64,000 bases of DNA, taken from contig CAMCAZ010000003.1 of NCBI GenBank assembly GCA_945872795.1, positions 47,989 to 111,988 on the forward strand. The letters are read 5' to 3'. Shown here piece by piece: positions 10,115 to 19,002 of this stretch. How positions within the stretch are numbered: position 1 is the first letter of the stretch; each line of letters begins with the position of its first letter. Both the position numbers and the translations under genes were made by a program. Source of the stretch: Chryseobacterium gleum. Lineage in GTDB: Bacteria > Bacteroidota > Bacteroidia > Flavobacteriales_F > PHOS-HE28. The notes below the pieces were generated by a model. It was not told where the DNA came from. It worked only from the letters and a program-made list of their open reading frames with translations, and ran no database searches.

Positions 10115-10690
10115 ATGATCACCCTTCGCCCCACCCTGTCCCTGCTTGCCATCGCGGCCTTGACCCTGACCGTGAGCCTCCCCGCCTGCAAGAGCAAAAG
10201 CTCACCTGCCGGCACCAAGGTGGACCAGCCCTTCAGCGGCGGCAAGTACGAGAGCAATGCGGCCTGGTTCCGGGGCACGGGTCAGGGCGTCAGCGTCAAG
10301 CAGAACATCGCCCGTGGCAAGGCCGACATCGAGGCCAAGAACCAGGTGGCGGCGCAGGCTGGCACCAACATCCGCGCGGTCACGGACCAGTACCTGGGCC
10401 AGACCGAGAACGCCAATGCCGCCGATGTGGCCGACAAGTTCCAGAGCCTGATCCGGGAGGTGATGAACACCGAACTGGCCGACCTGCGGAAGATCGGCGA
10501 GGAGACCTACTTCAATGAGACCAGCAAGGACTACACAGTGTACGTGGCCTACGAGATCAAGAAGAACGCCATGTTCCGCTACATGAAGAAGCAGGCCCGC
10601 ACCGAGGCCAAGATGAACGAACAGGAACTGAAGGTGCTGGACGAGATCCTGGACCAGGAGATCAAAAAGGCCGAAGCGGCCGGAGAGTAG
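10115..10690 (+). CDS. Lipoprotein, LPP20-like
   Basis: This 191-residue protein has a lipoprotein signal ending in LPAC (Cys at residue 22). The mature part has a long helical stretch rich in Ala, Asn and Gln, then a mixed alpha/beta region with an aromatic strand (YTVYVAYEIKKNAMF) and a charged coiled-coil tail. This arrangement recalls LPP20-type lipoproteins, but the match is by eye. ATG 10115 is preferred because it places the signal peptide at the N-terminus. A heptamer repeat lies downstream. Confidence 0.65.
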   Translation: MITLRPTLSLLAIAALTLTVSLPACKSKSSPAGTKVDQPFSGGKYESNAAWFRGTGQGVSVKQNIARGKADIEAKNQVAAQAGTNIRAVTDQYLGQTENANAADVADKFQSLIREVMNTELADLRKIGEETYFNETSKDYTVYVAYEIKKNAMFRYMKKQARTEAKMNEQELKVLDEILDQEIKKAEAAGE

Positions 10691-10698
10691 ACGCTGTC

Positions 10699-10791
10699 GA
10701 GGTGTGAGGGGTGAAGGCTGATCTGTGATCTGTGAAGTAGCAGCCGGGTTAGGTACCTCACAGTTCACACCGCACAGTTCAAACCTCACAC
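10699..10791. repeat. Opposed heptanucleotide repeat arrays
   Basis: About six 7-base units of the form GANNNGT (10699-10740, for example GATCTGT twice) are followed, after a 16-base spacer, by five units of roughly complementary form (CTCACAG, TTCACAC, CGCACAG, TTCAAAC, CTCACAC at 10757-10791). The arrays can partly pair with each other. They lie in the 198-base gap between the lipoprotein and the metallopeptidase and hold no coding potential. Confidence 0.6.
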
Positions 10792-10888
10792 ATTCCCGGC
10801 CCGTCCCCTCCTCCACTGCCGATCTGACCGAACCGCAGGCTTCGGTACCCTGTTTGCTGATCAGGTACCAAACCAAGGAACGACCACA

Positions 10889-11566
10889 ATGGGCGGAGCA
10901 TATCTGATCATGGGCCTCATCATGCTGGCAAGCTGGCTGGTGGGCAAACAGTTGAAGGACCGCTTCGAGAAGTATTCCCGTACGCCCTTGCAGAACGGCA
11001 TGAGCGGACGCGACATCGCCGAACGCATGCTGGCTGACCATGGCATCACGGGCGTCAAGGTCATCAGCGTACCCGGCCAGCTCACCGACCACTACAACCC
11101 GGCCAACCGCACGGTGAACCTGAGCGAGCCCGTGTATCACGCCCGTAACGCTGCTGCTGCTGCGGTGGCGGCGCACGAGGTGGGCCACGCCGTGCAGCAC
11201 GCGACGGCCTACCAATGGCTGGAGATGCGCAGCAAACTGGTGCCGGCGGTGAGCCTGGTGTCGCATTGGCTGCAGTGGATCCTCCTGGGCGGCATCCTCC
11301 TGATCAACAGCTTCCCTCAGCTGCTGCTCATCGGCATCGTGCTCTTCGCGCTCACCACCCTGTTCAGCCTGGTGACCCTGCCGGTGGAGTACGACGCCAG
11401 CAAGCGCGCCCTGGCCTGGATGAGCACCCGCGGCATCGTCACCCGCAGCGAGCACGCCCTGAGCGCCGATGCCCTGAAATGGGCCGCCCGCACCTACGTG
11501 GTGGCCGCCATCGGCTCCATCGGAACGCTGCTGTATTATGTGATGGTATACATGAACCGGCGCTGA
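10889..11566 (+). CDS. Zinc metallopeptidase, YugP-like (membrane)
   Basis: This 225-residue protein carries the zinc motif HEVGH (His96-His100) after an N-terminal membrane helix (about 3-20), with further hydrophobic segments at about 125-160 and 200-220. Length and layout match the YugP/Zn_peptidase_2 family of membrane-embedded peptidases. The motif VVAAIGSIGTLLYYV closes the C-terminus. Substrate unknown. It has its own terminator, shared with the convergent nuclease-like gene. Confidence 0.85.
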   Translation: MGGAYLIMGLIMLASWLVGKQLKDRFEKYSRTPLQNGMSGRDIAERMLADHGITGVKVISVPGQLTDHYNPANRTVNLSEPVYHARNAAAAAVAAHEVGHAVQHATAYQWLEMRSKLVPAVSLVSHWLQWILLGGILLINSFPQLLLIGIVLFALTTLFSLVTLPVEYDASKRALAWMSTRGIVTRSEHALSADALKWAARTYVVAAIGSIGTLLYYVMVYMNRR

Positions 11567-11585
11567 GATAGCCTATCCCCATGCG

Positions 11586-11618
11586 CAAAGCCCCTTCACC
11601 TGTGGTGAGAGGGCTTTG
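11586..11618. terminator. Bidirectional hairpin between convergent genes
   Basis: Stem CAAAGCCC / GGGCTTTG extends inward through TCACC / GGTGA. It ends directly before the stop codon of the minus-strand gene at 11619, so it serves the plus-strand peptidase gene and possibly both. Confidence 0.7.
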
Positions 11619-12653
11619 TCACTTCAGCCGCAACACCACCGGCAAGTGATCGCTGAAACCGCCCTTGTAGTGGCCGCCGCTGTAGGTCCGGTCCGGTGAC
11701 TGGCCATGTTTCGGGTGACGGAACAGGAGCCGCTTGTCCCACAGGGCTTTTGCGCTTTCGGTGCGCTCCAGGAGGCTGCGGCTCACGACGAACTGGTCCA
11801 GGTAGTTCCATTCTCCTTGGTAGTGGTGGCTGCCATGCCCGGGAGGTTGGTCCATGCACATCAGCGCGAAAAGATCGGCGCCATCACTCGGATTGCAGGA
11901 AGCCCGTAGACCCTGCTGCACGCTGCGTTCTGTGGGGCCATCGTTGAGGTCGCCCATGATCAGGATCTGGGCATCGGGGTCCTGTTCCAGCAGAGCATCC
12001 ACCTGGGCGCGCACCACGACCGCTGCCGCCATGCGCTTGGGTTCGCTCACCTCTTGGCCTCCGCTTCGGCTGGACCAATGGTTCACGAACACGTGCAGAT
12101 CGGACGGTCCGACCACGTCCAGTTGGGCATGGAGGACATCCCGGGTGGCATCATCGTCCAAGGCGATGGGCAGTGCTTCGGCTTGGAGCACCCGCACCCT
12201 AGTAGGATCGACGAACAGGGCCACATCGATGCCCCGTTCATCCGGCGAGTCGAAATGCAGCACGACGTAGCCGACCGCTGCCAGCTCAGCAGTCCCGGCA
12301 AGGTCGCTCACCACGCGGGCGTTCTCCACCTCGCACAGGCCTATCACGGCAGGCATGGTCGGCCCGGTCCAGGCGATGGCCTTGGCCAGCTGCTGTAGTT
12401 TGTGGTTGTAGCGCTCCCCGGTCCACTTCAGCTTGCCGTCCGGCAGGAAGTCTGCGTCGTTGGTCCGGGGATCATCCTCCGTGTCGAAGAGGTTCTCCAC
12501 GTTGTAGAACACGATGCTGGAACCGTCCATCGCGATGGTGGGCTCCCCTCCTTTCCCACCCGCGTCCGCTGGCCCCTGTGGTATGGCCCCGGAAGGTCCA
12601 CAGGCCTGGCAGAGCAACAAGGCTGCGGCCCAGAGGATGTTCCGTCCGCTCAT
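11619..12653 (-). CDS. Endonuclease/exonuclease/phosphatase-family lipoprotein
   Basis: This 344-residue protein has a lipoprotein signal ending in LCQAC (Cys18) and then a full EEP fold. Visible motifs are YNVENLFD near residue 50, CEVENARV, the HWSSRSGG loop, GDLNDGP, and the terminal SDHLPVV pair. These supply the metal and catalytic residues of DNase I-like phosphodiesterases. It probably acts outside the cytoplasm on nucleic acid or a phosphoester; the substrate is not known. Its ATG overlaps the HerA-type gene stop by 4 bases (ATGA), so the two are translationally coupled. Confidence 0.85.
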   Translation of the reverse strand: MSGRNILWAAALLLCQACGPSGAIPQGPADAGGKGGEPTIAMDGSSIVFYNVENLFDTEDDPRTNDADFLPDGKLKWTGERYNHKLQQLAKAIAWTGPTMPAVIGLCEVENARVVSDLAGTAELAAVGYVVLHFDSPDERGIDVALFVDPTRVRVLQAEALPIALDDDATRDVLHAQLDVVGPSDLHVFVNHWSSRSGGQEVSEPKRMAAAVVVRAQVDALLEQDPDAQILIMGDLNDGPTERSVQQGLRASCNPSDGADLFALMCMDQPPGHGSHHYQGEWNYLDQFVVSRSLLERTESAKALWDKRLLFRHPKHGQSPDRTYSGGHYKGGFSDHLPVVLRLK

Positions 12654-14194
12654 CGGCGTCGGCGCGTGGTGGACTTCAAGCCCAGCACGCCCAGCAGGCC
12701 GCGCGCCAGTTCGCGCATCAGGGTGTTGCCCACCTGACGCACCATGGTGTTCTTCGTCACCTTCTCGATGGTGCTTTCCTCCCGCCGTGTGGTGGTCGAC
12801 GTTTCCTTCCTGGGCGAGGGTTTCACAGGGGCATCCTCCTCGTTGTCCTTCAAGCGTTCCTCCAGCATCTCGAAGGCACTTTCACGGTCGATCACCTCGT
12901 TGTACTTCCGGGCCATGGTGGAACGCGCCACCAACCCATCGATCTCCAGCGGGCTGAGGATGTCCATGCGGCTGGCCGGTGCGCGCAGCAGGGTGTGGGC
13001 CAGGGGCGTGGGCGTTCCCTTCTCGCTCAGGGCCGTCACCAGCGCTTCACCGATGCCCAGCGCGGTGATCAGCTCCTCCACGTCGTAGAAGGGCGTGATC
13101 GGGTAGTTCTGTGCGGTCTTCTTGATGGTGGTCCGGTCCTTGGCGGTGAAGGCGCGCAGGGCGTGCTGCACCTTCAATCCCAACTGGCCCAGCACACCTT
13201 CGGGCACGTCGCTGGGGTCCTGGGTGCAGAAGTACACCCCCACCCCCTTCGAGCGGATCAGTTTGATGATGGTCTCGATCTGCTCCAGCAGGGCCTTGGT
13301 GGCCGTGCTGAAGATCAGGTGCGCCTCGTCGATGAAGAGCACCAGCTTCGGTTTCTCCGGATCGCCCACCTCGGGGAAGCGGCTGTAGATCTCGGCCAGC
13401 AGGCAGAGCATGAAGGTGCTGAAGAGGCGGGGCTTGTCCTGGATGTCGGTGAGCCGCACGATGTGCACCACGCCCTTGCCGTCGCGCAGTTGCAGCAGGT
13501 CCTCCACATCGAAGGAGCGTTCGCCGAAGAACTTGTCGGCACCCTGCTGCTCGATCTCGATGAGCTTGCGCAAGATGATGTTCACCGTCGATCCGCTCAC
13601 CGAGCCGTAGTGTTTCTGGATCTCGGCCTTTCCCTCGTTGGTGACGAACTGCAGGATGCGGCGCAGGTCCTTGAGGTCGAGCAGTGGCAGGCCGTTGTCA
13701 TCGCAGTACTTGAACACCAGGGCGAGCACGCTCTGCTGCGTATCGTTCAGTTCCAGGATGCGCCCCAGCAGCACCGGGCCGAATTCGGAGACCGTGGCGC
13801 GTAGGCGTGCGCCGGGCTCATTGCTCAGGCTCAACAGCTCCACCGGCATGGCTTGGGGCACATAGGCCTCGCCGATCTTGGCATGGCGCGCCTCGACCTT
13901 TTCGTTGCTCGCCCCGGATGCCGCAATGCCACTGAGGTCACCCTTCACGTCCATCATCAGTACGGGTACTCCCTGGAGCGATAGCTGCTCCGCCAACACC
14001 TGCAGGGTCTTGGTCTTGCCGCTTCCGGTGGCGCCACAGATGAGACCGTGACGATTCATGGTGCGCAGCGGTACCCGCACCTGGCAGCCCGGAGGCACTT
14101 CGCCATCGATCAGCGCGCCACCCAGCAGGATGCTCTGGCCTTTGAAGGTGTTGCCTGCGGTGATGGCGGCTTGGAAGTCCTCGGTCTTGCTCAT
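12650..14194 (-). CDS. HerA/DUF853-type helicase-like ATPase
   Basis: This 514-residue P-loop ATPase has Walker A GATGSGKTKT near residue 53, a Walker B-like LFIDEAHLIF segment, and a conserved FCTQDPSDVP motif, all typical of the DUF853 branch of HerA-like proteins. These resemble DNA translocases of the FtsK/HerA superfamily; many are genomically near nucleases. The C-terminal 60 residues are basic and contain a Gly/Leu membrane-like segment. ATG 14194 (MSKTEDF) is preferred to an in-frame ATG five codons upstream. It is coupled to the downstream nuclease-like lipoprotein, but that protein carries a signal peptide, so a direct partnership is uncertain. Confidence 0.88.
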   Translation of the reverse strand: MSKTEDFQAAITAGNTFKGQSILLGGALIDGEVPPGCQVRVPLRTMNRHGLICGATGSGKTKTLQVLAEQLSLQGVPVLMMDVKGDLSGIAASGASNEKVEARHAKIGEAYVPQAMPVELLSLSNEPGARLRATVSEFGPVLLGRILELNDTQQSVLALVFKYCDDNGLPLLDLKDLRRILQFVTNEGKAEIQKHYGSVSGSTVNIILRKLIEIEQQGADKFFGERSFDVEDLLQLRDGKGVVHIVRLTDIQDKPRLFSTFMLCLLAEIYSRFPEVGDPEKPKLVLFIDEAHLIFSTATKALLEQIETIIKLIRSKGVGVYFCTQDPSDVPEGVLGQLGLKVQHALRAFTAKDRTTIKKTAQNYPITPFYDVEELITALGIGEALVTALSEKGTPTPLAHTLLRAPASRMDILSPLEIDGLVARSTMARKYNEVIDRESAFEMLEERLKDNEEDAPVKPSPRKETSTTTRREESTIEKVTKNTMVRQVGNTLMRELARGLLGVLGLKSTTRRRR

Positions 14195-14206
14195 GGTGGA
14201 AGGCCT

Positions 14207-14214
14207 CAAAAATA
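14207..14214 (-). promoter_or_regulatory. Possible -7 box for the HerA-type gene
   Basis: The minus strand reads TATTTTTG, an exact TAnnTTTG, 12 bases before the start codon. No clear TTG lies 19-21 bases upstream, so this is a motif match only. Confidence 0.35.
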
Positions 14215-14250
14215 GCGGGTGCAGGGGGGATGGGAAAGGAATGCTTGAAC

Positions 14251-14280
14251 CACGGATCTACACGGATAAACACGGATATC
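14251..14280. repeat. Three decamer repeats, CACGGATNNN
   Basis: CACGGAT begins at 14251, 14261 and 14271, exactly 10 bases apart. The run lies in the 288-base gap between the HerA-type gene and the gene at 14483; I see no gene in the rest of that gap. Confidence 0.5.
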
Positions 14281-14482
14281 CAGAGTAGCGAGGCATCACC
14301 ATTGGGAGACCGTTCACGATATAACTGATCCAATTCCAGAGATCGTGTGGTTTGGATCATCCGCGACCATCAGTGTCCCTCCGCGGTTGATGTACTGAAT
14401 TGAGTGAAACCGCCATGACGCAAATGACCCGATAGTCTGAGAACCTTCGAACTACTGACCTCCCATACTGTTCATTCCGTAG

Positions 14483-14938
14483 ATGCAACTGCATAACATC
14501 AGCTACAACGACCCGAAGGTCCGTCGTTCAGTGGAGGCCGAATGTGGTCCGGCCTTCGACCTGTGGGCGACCATCAAGCGCGGAGGGACGGGTACCTCCC
14601 GATTCCAGTTGATGGATGCGCCGCCGGCGGTGTTGGCGTTGATCGACCGCATGGAGGACCGTCGCTTCTGCAGTCTGGAGATGCGCCCGAACGGGCTCCT
14701 TGTGCGGATGCGCAACCGACTGGAGACCCTGGCCGTGCCCCTGGCATGGTCGAACGTGGGCCACATTACGCTGGGAAGCCCGAACGAGGAACGTCTGGCG
14801 CCGTTGCGCATCCTGGCCAGCGACGGCGAAAGCCTGCTGTTTGCGGTGAACCGGGATCAGTGGGGATCCCTGGACCGCCTGTTGAAGCGTTCGGTCCCGA
14901 CTGGACTATATAGGACCAGTGCTGCACGCACGCTGTGA
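14483..14938 (+). CDS. Hypothetical protein
   Basis: This is a 151-residue cytoplasmic-looking protein without signal peptide or membrane segment. It contains RFQLMDAPPAVLALIDRMED, then a strand-rich region (LEMRPNGLLVRMRNRLETLAVPL) and a terminal ILASDGESLLFAVNRDQW segment. I do not recognise the family. Codon use matches the neighbours, and the frame is well conserved in composition, so it is likely a real gene. It precedes the SDR gene by 31 bases and may be co-transcribed. Confidence 0.65.
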   Translation: MQLHNISYNDPKVRRSVEAECGPAFDLWATIKRGGTGTSRFQLMDAPPAVLALIDRMEDRRFCSLEMRPNGLLVRMRNRLETLAVPLAWSNVGHITLGSPNEERLAPLRILASDGESLLFAVNRDQWGSLDRLLKRSVPTGLYRTSAARTL

Positions 14939-14969
14939 ACAGTAGCCTGCCATCGGTCGTTCCGTGTCC

Positions 14970-15665
14970 ATGACCATCCCCCCCTACCTCATCATCGGCG
15001 CCGGTCGCGGCATCGGCCGTGGCATCGCCGAAAGGCTCATCGCTCAAGGCCTGCCGGTGATCACCGTGGCGCGGAGCAGTGAGGGACCGGCGGGGAGCCT
15101 CGACCATATCCTCGCGGACGTGGTGAAGGATGGTCTGCCCCTCGAACGGCTTCCGGAAACCCTGAGCGGCATGGCCTATTGCCCCGGCAGCATCGACCTG
15201 AAGCCCTTCCGCAGCATGCGTGTGGAGGACCTTCGGAACGCCCTGGAAGTGAATTTGGTGGGTGCCTTCCGATGCGCGCAGGTGGCCGCAGAGCGGCTGA
15301 AACGCAGCCCGGGATCGTCCATGTTGTTCTTCAGCACGGTGGCCGTGGGCCAGGGCATGGCCTTTCATGCTTCGGTGGCCGCTGCCAAAGCGGGTGTGGA
15401 AGGCCTGACCCGCAGTCTGGCGGCAGAGCTCGCTCCCACGGTCCGGGTCAACTGCATCGCCCCCAGCCTCACGGACACGCCGCTGGCCGAACGCCTGATG
15501 AACAGTCCGGAGAAGGCCAAGGCCGCAGCGGACCGCCACCCCTTGAAACGCACGGGCACCGTGGATGACATGGCGGCCATGGCCGCCTTCCTGCTCGGCC
15601 CCGAGGCGGGCTGGATCAGCGGACAGGTGATCGGCGTGGACGGCGGGATGTCGCGCCTGCGCTGA
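14970..15665 (+). CDS. SDR family protein lacking the catalytic tyrosine
   Basis: This is a 231-residue Rossmann-fold protein with the nucleotide motif GAGRGIG (residues 10-16), the NxxG strand (LEVNLVGAF), and the catalytic-region Ser122 and Lys140. Classical short-chain dehydrogenases have Tyr four residues before that Lys; here it is Val136 (SVAAAKAG). The GGMSRLR terminus and the VNCIAPSLTDTP loop are typical of the family. It may bind NAD(P) without the usual ketone/alcohol chemistry, or use another acid. A GTG two codons upstream is an alternative start. The stop abuts the stop of convergent doxX with no gap. Confidence 0.85.
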   Translation: MTIPPYLIIGAGRGIGRGIAERLIAQGLPVITVARSSEGPAGSLDHILADVVKDGLPLERLPETLSGMAYCPGSIDLKPFRSMRVEDLRNALEVNLVGAFRCAQVAAERLKRSPGSSMLFFSTVAVGQGMAFHASVAAAKAGVEGLTRSLAAELAPTVRVNCIAPSLTDTPLAERLMNSPEKAKAAADRHPLKRTGTVDDMAAMAAFLLGPEAGWISGQVIGVDGGMSRLR

Positions 15666-16064
15666 TCAATTGAACGAGATCCGGTCGATGGCGAAACGAC
15701 CGCTGCCCGTGAAGAGCAGCGTAACGAAGGCGAAGAGGTAGACCAGGGCAAGCTCCTGTTCCTTGAACGATGCATCGCCCTTCACCATGAACACGATCAC
15801 GGCCATGCCAATGATGAGGGGGATCAGCGCGGTACGGGTCCAGAGGCCCAGTACAACCAGTGCCGAACAGAGCACCTCCGCGAGGATGATGAGGACCAGC
15901 GAGAGCGTACCGCCTAGGCCAAAGGGATCGGGAAAGCTGTCCATGCGCTCCGTGAAGGACATCAGCTTGGGCCATCCGTGTTGCCAGAACATGGTGCCGC
16001 CAGCGGTGGCGCGTAGCACGAGATAGCCGAAGTCTTCACTGATGGGTTCGCTGTTGAGCAGCAT
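15666..16064 (-). CDS. DoxX family membrane protein
   Basis: This 132-residue protein has four predicted membrane segments (about residues 12-30, 50-72, 78-96, 102-120). The LRATAGGTMFWQHGWPKL start and the GLWTRTALIPL turn fit the DoxX/DoxD-like family. Members are small quinone- or thiol-related membrane proteins, and a biochemical role here cannot be assigned. A TAGCTTTC -7-like box lies at 16086-16093 on the minus strand. The gene is convergent with the SDR gene. Confidence 0.8.
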   Translation of the reverse strand: MLLNSEPISEDFGYLVLRATAGGTMFWQHGWPKLMSFTERMDSFPDPFGLGGTLSLVLIILAEVLCSALVVLGLWTRTALIPLIIGMAVIVFMVKGDASFKEQELALVYLFAFVTLLFTGSGRFAIDRISFN

Positions 16065-16187
16065 GGGAACGTTGAAATGAAGGGCGAAAGCTATTGGCGC
16101 CCCCCGTGGTGAACGGACCGCCTTGTGCGGGACTTATCCACCGATGGATGGGAACATTGGGGCGGCGTCCGCCGTAGAACGGTCTCC

Positions 16188-16901
16188 ATGAAACACCTTC
16201 TGCTGCTCCCCTTCCTGCTGGCCCCCGTGCTGATGAACGCCCAAGAGGCTGGCAGTGACATGCTGGCTGGCATGAGCGCCTTGCGACATTCCGACCACCC
16301 GGCCGCAGAGCAGGCCTTCACCAAGGCCGTGGTGGCCGAGCCGGACAACGCCAAGACCTGGTACTACAGGGCCGTTTCGCGCATGGAGGCCGGAGATGCG
16401 CAGGGCGCCCAGCGGGATCTGGACCGCGCCTTGGAACTGGAGCCGAAGGACGTGCACGCCTACCTGCGCCGGGCCGAGGCCTACCGCGCCATGGGATCGG
16501 ATGAGCGGGCCCTGAGCGACCTGCACAAGGTGCTGGAGCTTCGTCCGAACGGCCCCGCCGCCGAGCATGCCTTGCTGGGCCTCGGCGAGTGGCATTTGAA
16601 GCAGGACGACCGGGTGAGCGCCAAACGCATCTACGATCGCTTGGTGGAGATCGCGCCCTTGAACGCCTTCGGCTGGTGCAACCGCGGGATCGTGGAGGCC
16701 AGCCTGCAGATGGATGAACCCGCCCTGGCGGATCTGGAACGGGCCTTGGAGCTGGACCCTACCCTGGACCAGGCCCATGTGCACATGGCCATCGTCCTGT
16801 TCCGCATGGACCGCCGGCAGGAAGCCTGCCACGCCCTTCATCAGGCACGTGATCTGGGCGACCGGAGCACCGAGGAAATGCTCCTCATCTACTGCGACTG
16901 A
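16188..16901 (+). CDS. Secreted TPR-repeat protein
   Basis: This 237-residue protein has a signal peptide (cleavage near LMNAQ) and about six TPR units, including AKTWYYRAVSRMEAGDAQGA and ALADLERALELDPTLDQA. TPR arrays mediate protein-protein contacts, and export suggests the periplasm. ATG 16188 is preferred because it begins the signal peptide. It lies before the thrS promoter and is probably its own unit. Confidence 0.75.
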   Translation: MKHLLLLPFLLAPVLMNAQEAGSDMLAGMSALRHSDHPAAEQAFTKAVVAEPDNAKTWYYRAVSRMEAGDAQGAQRDLDRALELEPKDVHAYLRRAEAYRAMGSDERALSDLHKVLELRPNGPAAEHALLGLGEWHLKQDDRVSAKRIYDRLVEIAPLNAFGWCNRGIVEASLQMDEPALADLERALELDPTLDQAHVHMAIVLFRMDRRQEACHALHQARDLGDRSTEEMLLIYCD

Positions 16902-16979
16902 CCAGCGTCACCTTCGTGCGTCGAACAGGGCACTGTTGACGGCCTGGGGCCCAGCGCTGTTCCGTGTGGCGCAAGCGCG

Positions 16980-16987
16980 TACCTTTG
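16980..16987 (+). promoter_or_regulatory. Possible -7 box of the thrS operon
   Basis: TACCTTTG is an exact TAnnTTTG match, 42 bases before the thrS ATG. No clear -33 TTG is seen at the expected distance. Confidence 0.4.
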
Positions 16988-17029
16988 CCGCCCGCTTTCG
17001 GGCCGTTCGTAGAGGCCTCGGCGCAAAAC

Positions 17030-18973
17030 ATGAACATCAACGTTACCCTGCCGGATGGATCCGTCCGCAGCTATGCCCCTGGCGCAACCGCCATGGACGT
17101 GGCGAAAAGCATCAGCGAAGGACTTGCCCGCAATGTGCTCTCGGCCAAAGTGAACGGCGAGGTCCGCGATGCGAACCGCCCCCTGCCCGGGGACTGCACT
17201 TTGTCGTTGCTCACGTGGAACGATGACGAAGGCAAGGCCACGCTCTGGCATTCCAGCGCACACCTGTTGGCCGAGGCCATCGAGGCGTTATACCCTGGAA
17301 CCAAGTTCGGCATCGGCCCGGCGATCGAGAAGGGATTCTACTACGACATCGACCTGGGCGGCCGCACCATCGGAGATAGCGACTTCGCGGCCATCGAGGC
17401 CAAGATGAAGGAGCTCGCCGGCAGGAAGAGCACCTATATCCGCAGGGAAGTGCCCAAGGCCGAAGCCATCGCTTTCTTTCAGGAGAAGGGCGACGAATAC
17501 AAGCTGGAACTGCTGGAGGGACTGAACGACGGGGAGATCACCCTCTACCAGCAAGGCGACTTTGTGGACCTGTGCCGTGGCCCCCATCTGCCGGACACGT
17601 CCTTCATCAAGGCCGCCAAGGTGATGAGCGTTGCCGGTGCCTACTGGCGCGGCGACGAGACCCGCAAACAGCTCACCCGCCTCTATGCCATCACCTTCCC
17701 CAAGCAGAAGGAATTGGACGAATACCTGGTGCTGCTGGAGGAGGCCAAAAAGCGCGACCACCGCAAGCTGGGCAAGGAACTCGACCTCTTCACCTTCAGC
17801 GACAAGGTGGGTCCGGGGCTTCCACTGTGGCTCCCAAAAGGAACCGCCCTGCGCGAACGCTTGGTGAACTTCATGAAGAAGGCCCAGGAGGACAGCGGCT
17901 ACGAGCAGGTGTCCACCCCGCACATCGCTCACAAGGACCTGTATGTGTGCAGCGGCCACTACGAGAAATATGGCAAGGACAGCTTCCAGCCGATCCGCAC
18001 CCCGCATGAGGGCGAGGAATTCCTGCTGAAGCCGATGAACTGCCCGCACCACTGCGAGATCTACAAGAGCCGGCCACACAGTTACAAGGACCTGCCGATC
18101 CGCTATGCCGAATTCGGGACCGTATACCGCTACGAACAGAGCGGTGAACTGCACGGCCTGACCCGGGTGCGGGGCTTCACGCAGGACGATGCCCACCTGT
18201 TCTGCCGACCTGACCAGGTAAAGGAGGAGTTCAAGAAGGTGATCGACCTGGTGCTCCTGGTCTTCAAGGCCTTGGACCTCAACGATTATGAGGTGCAGGT
18301 GAGCCTGCGTGACAAGGAGGACCGCAGCAAGTACATTGGTAGCGACGAGAACTGGGAGAAGGCGGAGAGCGCCATCATCGAGGCCACCGCCGAGAAAGGC
18401 CTGAAGACCGTGGTGGAATATGGCGAAGCGGCCTTCTACGGGCCGAAGCTGGACTTCATGGTGAAGGACGCCCTAGGCCGAAAGTGGCAGTTGGGCACCA
18501 TCCAGGTGGACTACAACCTGCCCGAACGTTTCGAGCTGGAATATGTGGGCAGCGACAACCAGAAACACCGTCCGGTGATGATCCACCGGGCGCCCTTCGG
18601 CAGCCTCGAGCGTTTCGTGGCGGTGGTCATCGAACACACCGCCGGCCGCTTCCCGCTGTGGCTCACGCCCGAGCAGGCCACCCTGCTGCCGATCAGCGAC
18701 AAGTTCGTGGATAGCTGCAAGGACGTCGCCCGTGTGTTGAAAAGTTCCGATATTCGCGCCTCCGTTGACGAGCGGAACGAGAAAATAGGCCGAAAGATCC
18801 GCGATGCGGAGCTGGCCAAAACCCCGTTCATGCTCATCGTCGGGGAGAAAGAAGCTGCCGACGGAACCGTATCCGTGCGGGAACATGGCCAGGGCGACCT
18901 GGGGACCATGACCCCGCAAGCCTTCGCCGAGTTGGTGAACGGACGGATACAGGAGCAGTTCGGAAGTCGTTGA
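17030..18973 (+). CDS. thrS: Threonine--tRNA ligase
   Basis: This 647-residue class II synthetase charges tRNA-Thr. An N-terminal TGS domain (1-62) is followed by the editing domain with the [10 protein letters not shown] zinc/editing motif near residue 70. The catalytic core has the zinc Cys in [10 protein letters not shown] and the class II motif 2 around [15 protein letters not shown]. The C-terminal anticodon-binding domain spans about 545-647. The longer frame adds 22 residues before the family start; ATG 17030 is chosen. It heads the thrS-infC-rpmI-rplT cluster. Confidence 0.97.
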   Translation: MNINVTLPDGSVRSYAPGATAMDVAKSISEGLARNVLSAKVNGEVRDANRPLPGDCTLSLLTWNDDEGKATLWHSSAHLLAEAIEALYPGTKFGIGPAIEKGFYYDIDLGGRTIGDSDFAAIEAKMKELAGRKSTYIRREVPKAEAIAFFQEKGDEYKLELLEGLNDGEITLYQQGDFVDLCRGPHLPDTSFIKAAKVMSVAGAYWRGDETRKQLTRLYAITFPKQKELDEYLVLLEEAKKRDHRKLGKELDLFTFSDKVGPGLPLWLPKGTALRERLVNFMKKAQEDSGYEQVSTPHIAHKDLYVCSGHYEKYGKDSFQPIRTPHEGEEFLLKPMNCPHHCEIYKSRPHSYKDLPIRYAEFGTVYRYEQSGELHGLTRVRGFTQDDAHLFCRPDQVKEEFKKVIDLVLLVFKALDLNDYEVQVSLRDKEDRSKYIGSDENWEKAESAIIEATAEKGLKTVVEYGEAAFYGPKLDFMVKDALGRKWQLGTIQVDYNLPERFELEYVGSDNQKHRPVMIHRAPFGSLERFVAVVIEHTAGRFPLWLTPEQATLLPISDKFVDSCKDVARVLKSSDIRASVDERNEKIGRKIRDAELAKTPFMLIVGEKEAADGTVSVREHGQGDLGTMTPQAFAELVNGRIQEQFGSR

Positions 18974-19002
18974 ACCAGTTGTCAGGAACCAAAAAACTCT
19001 AA

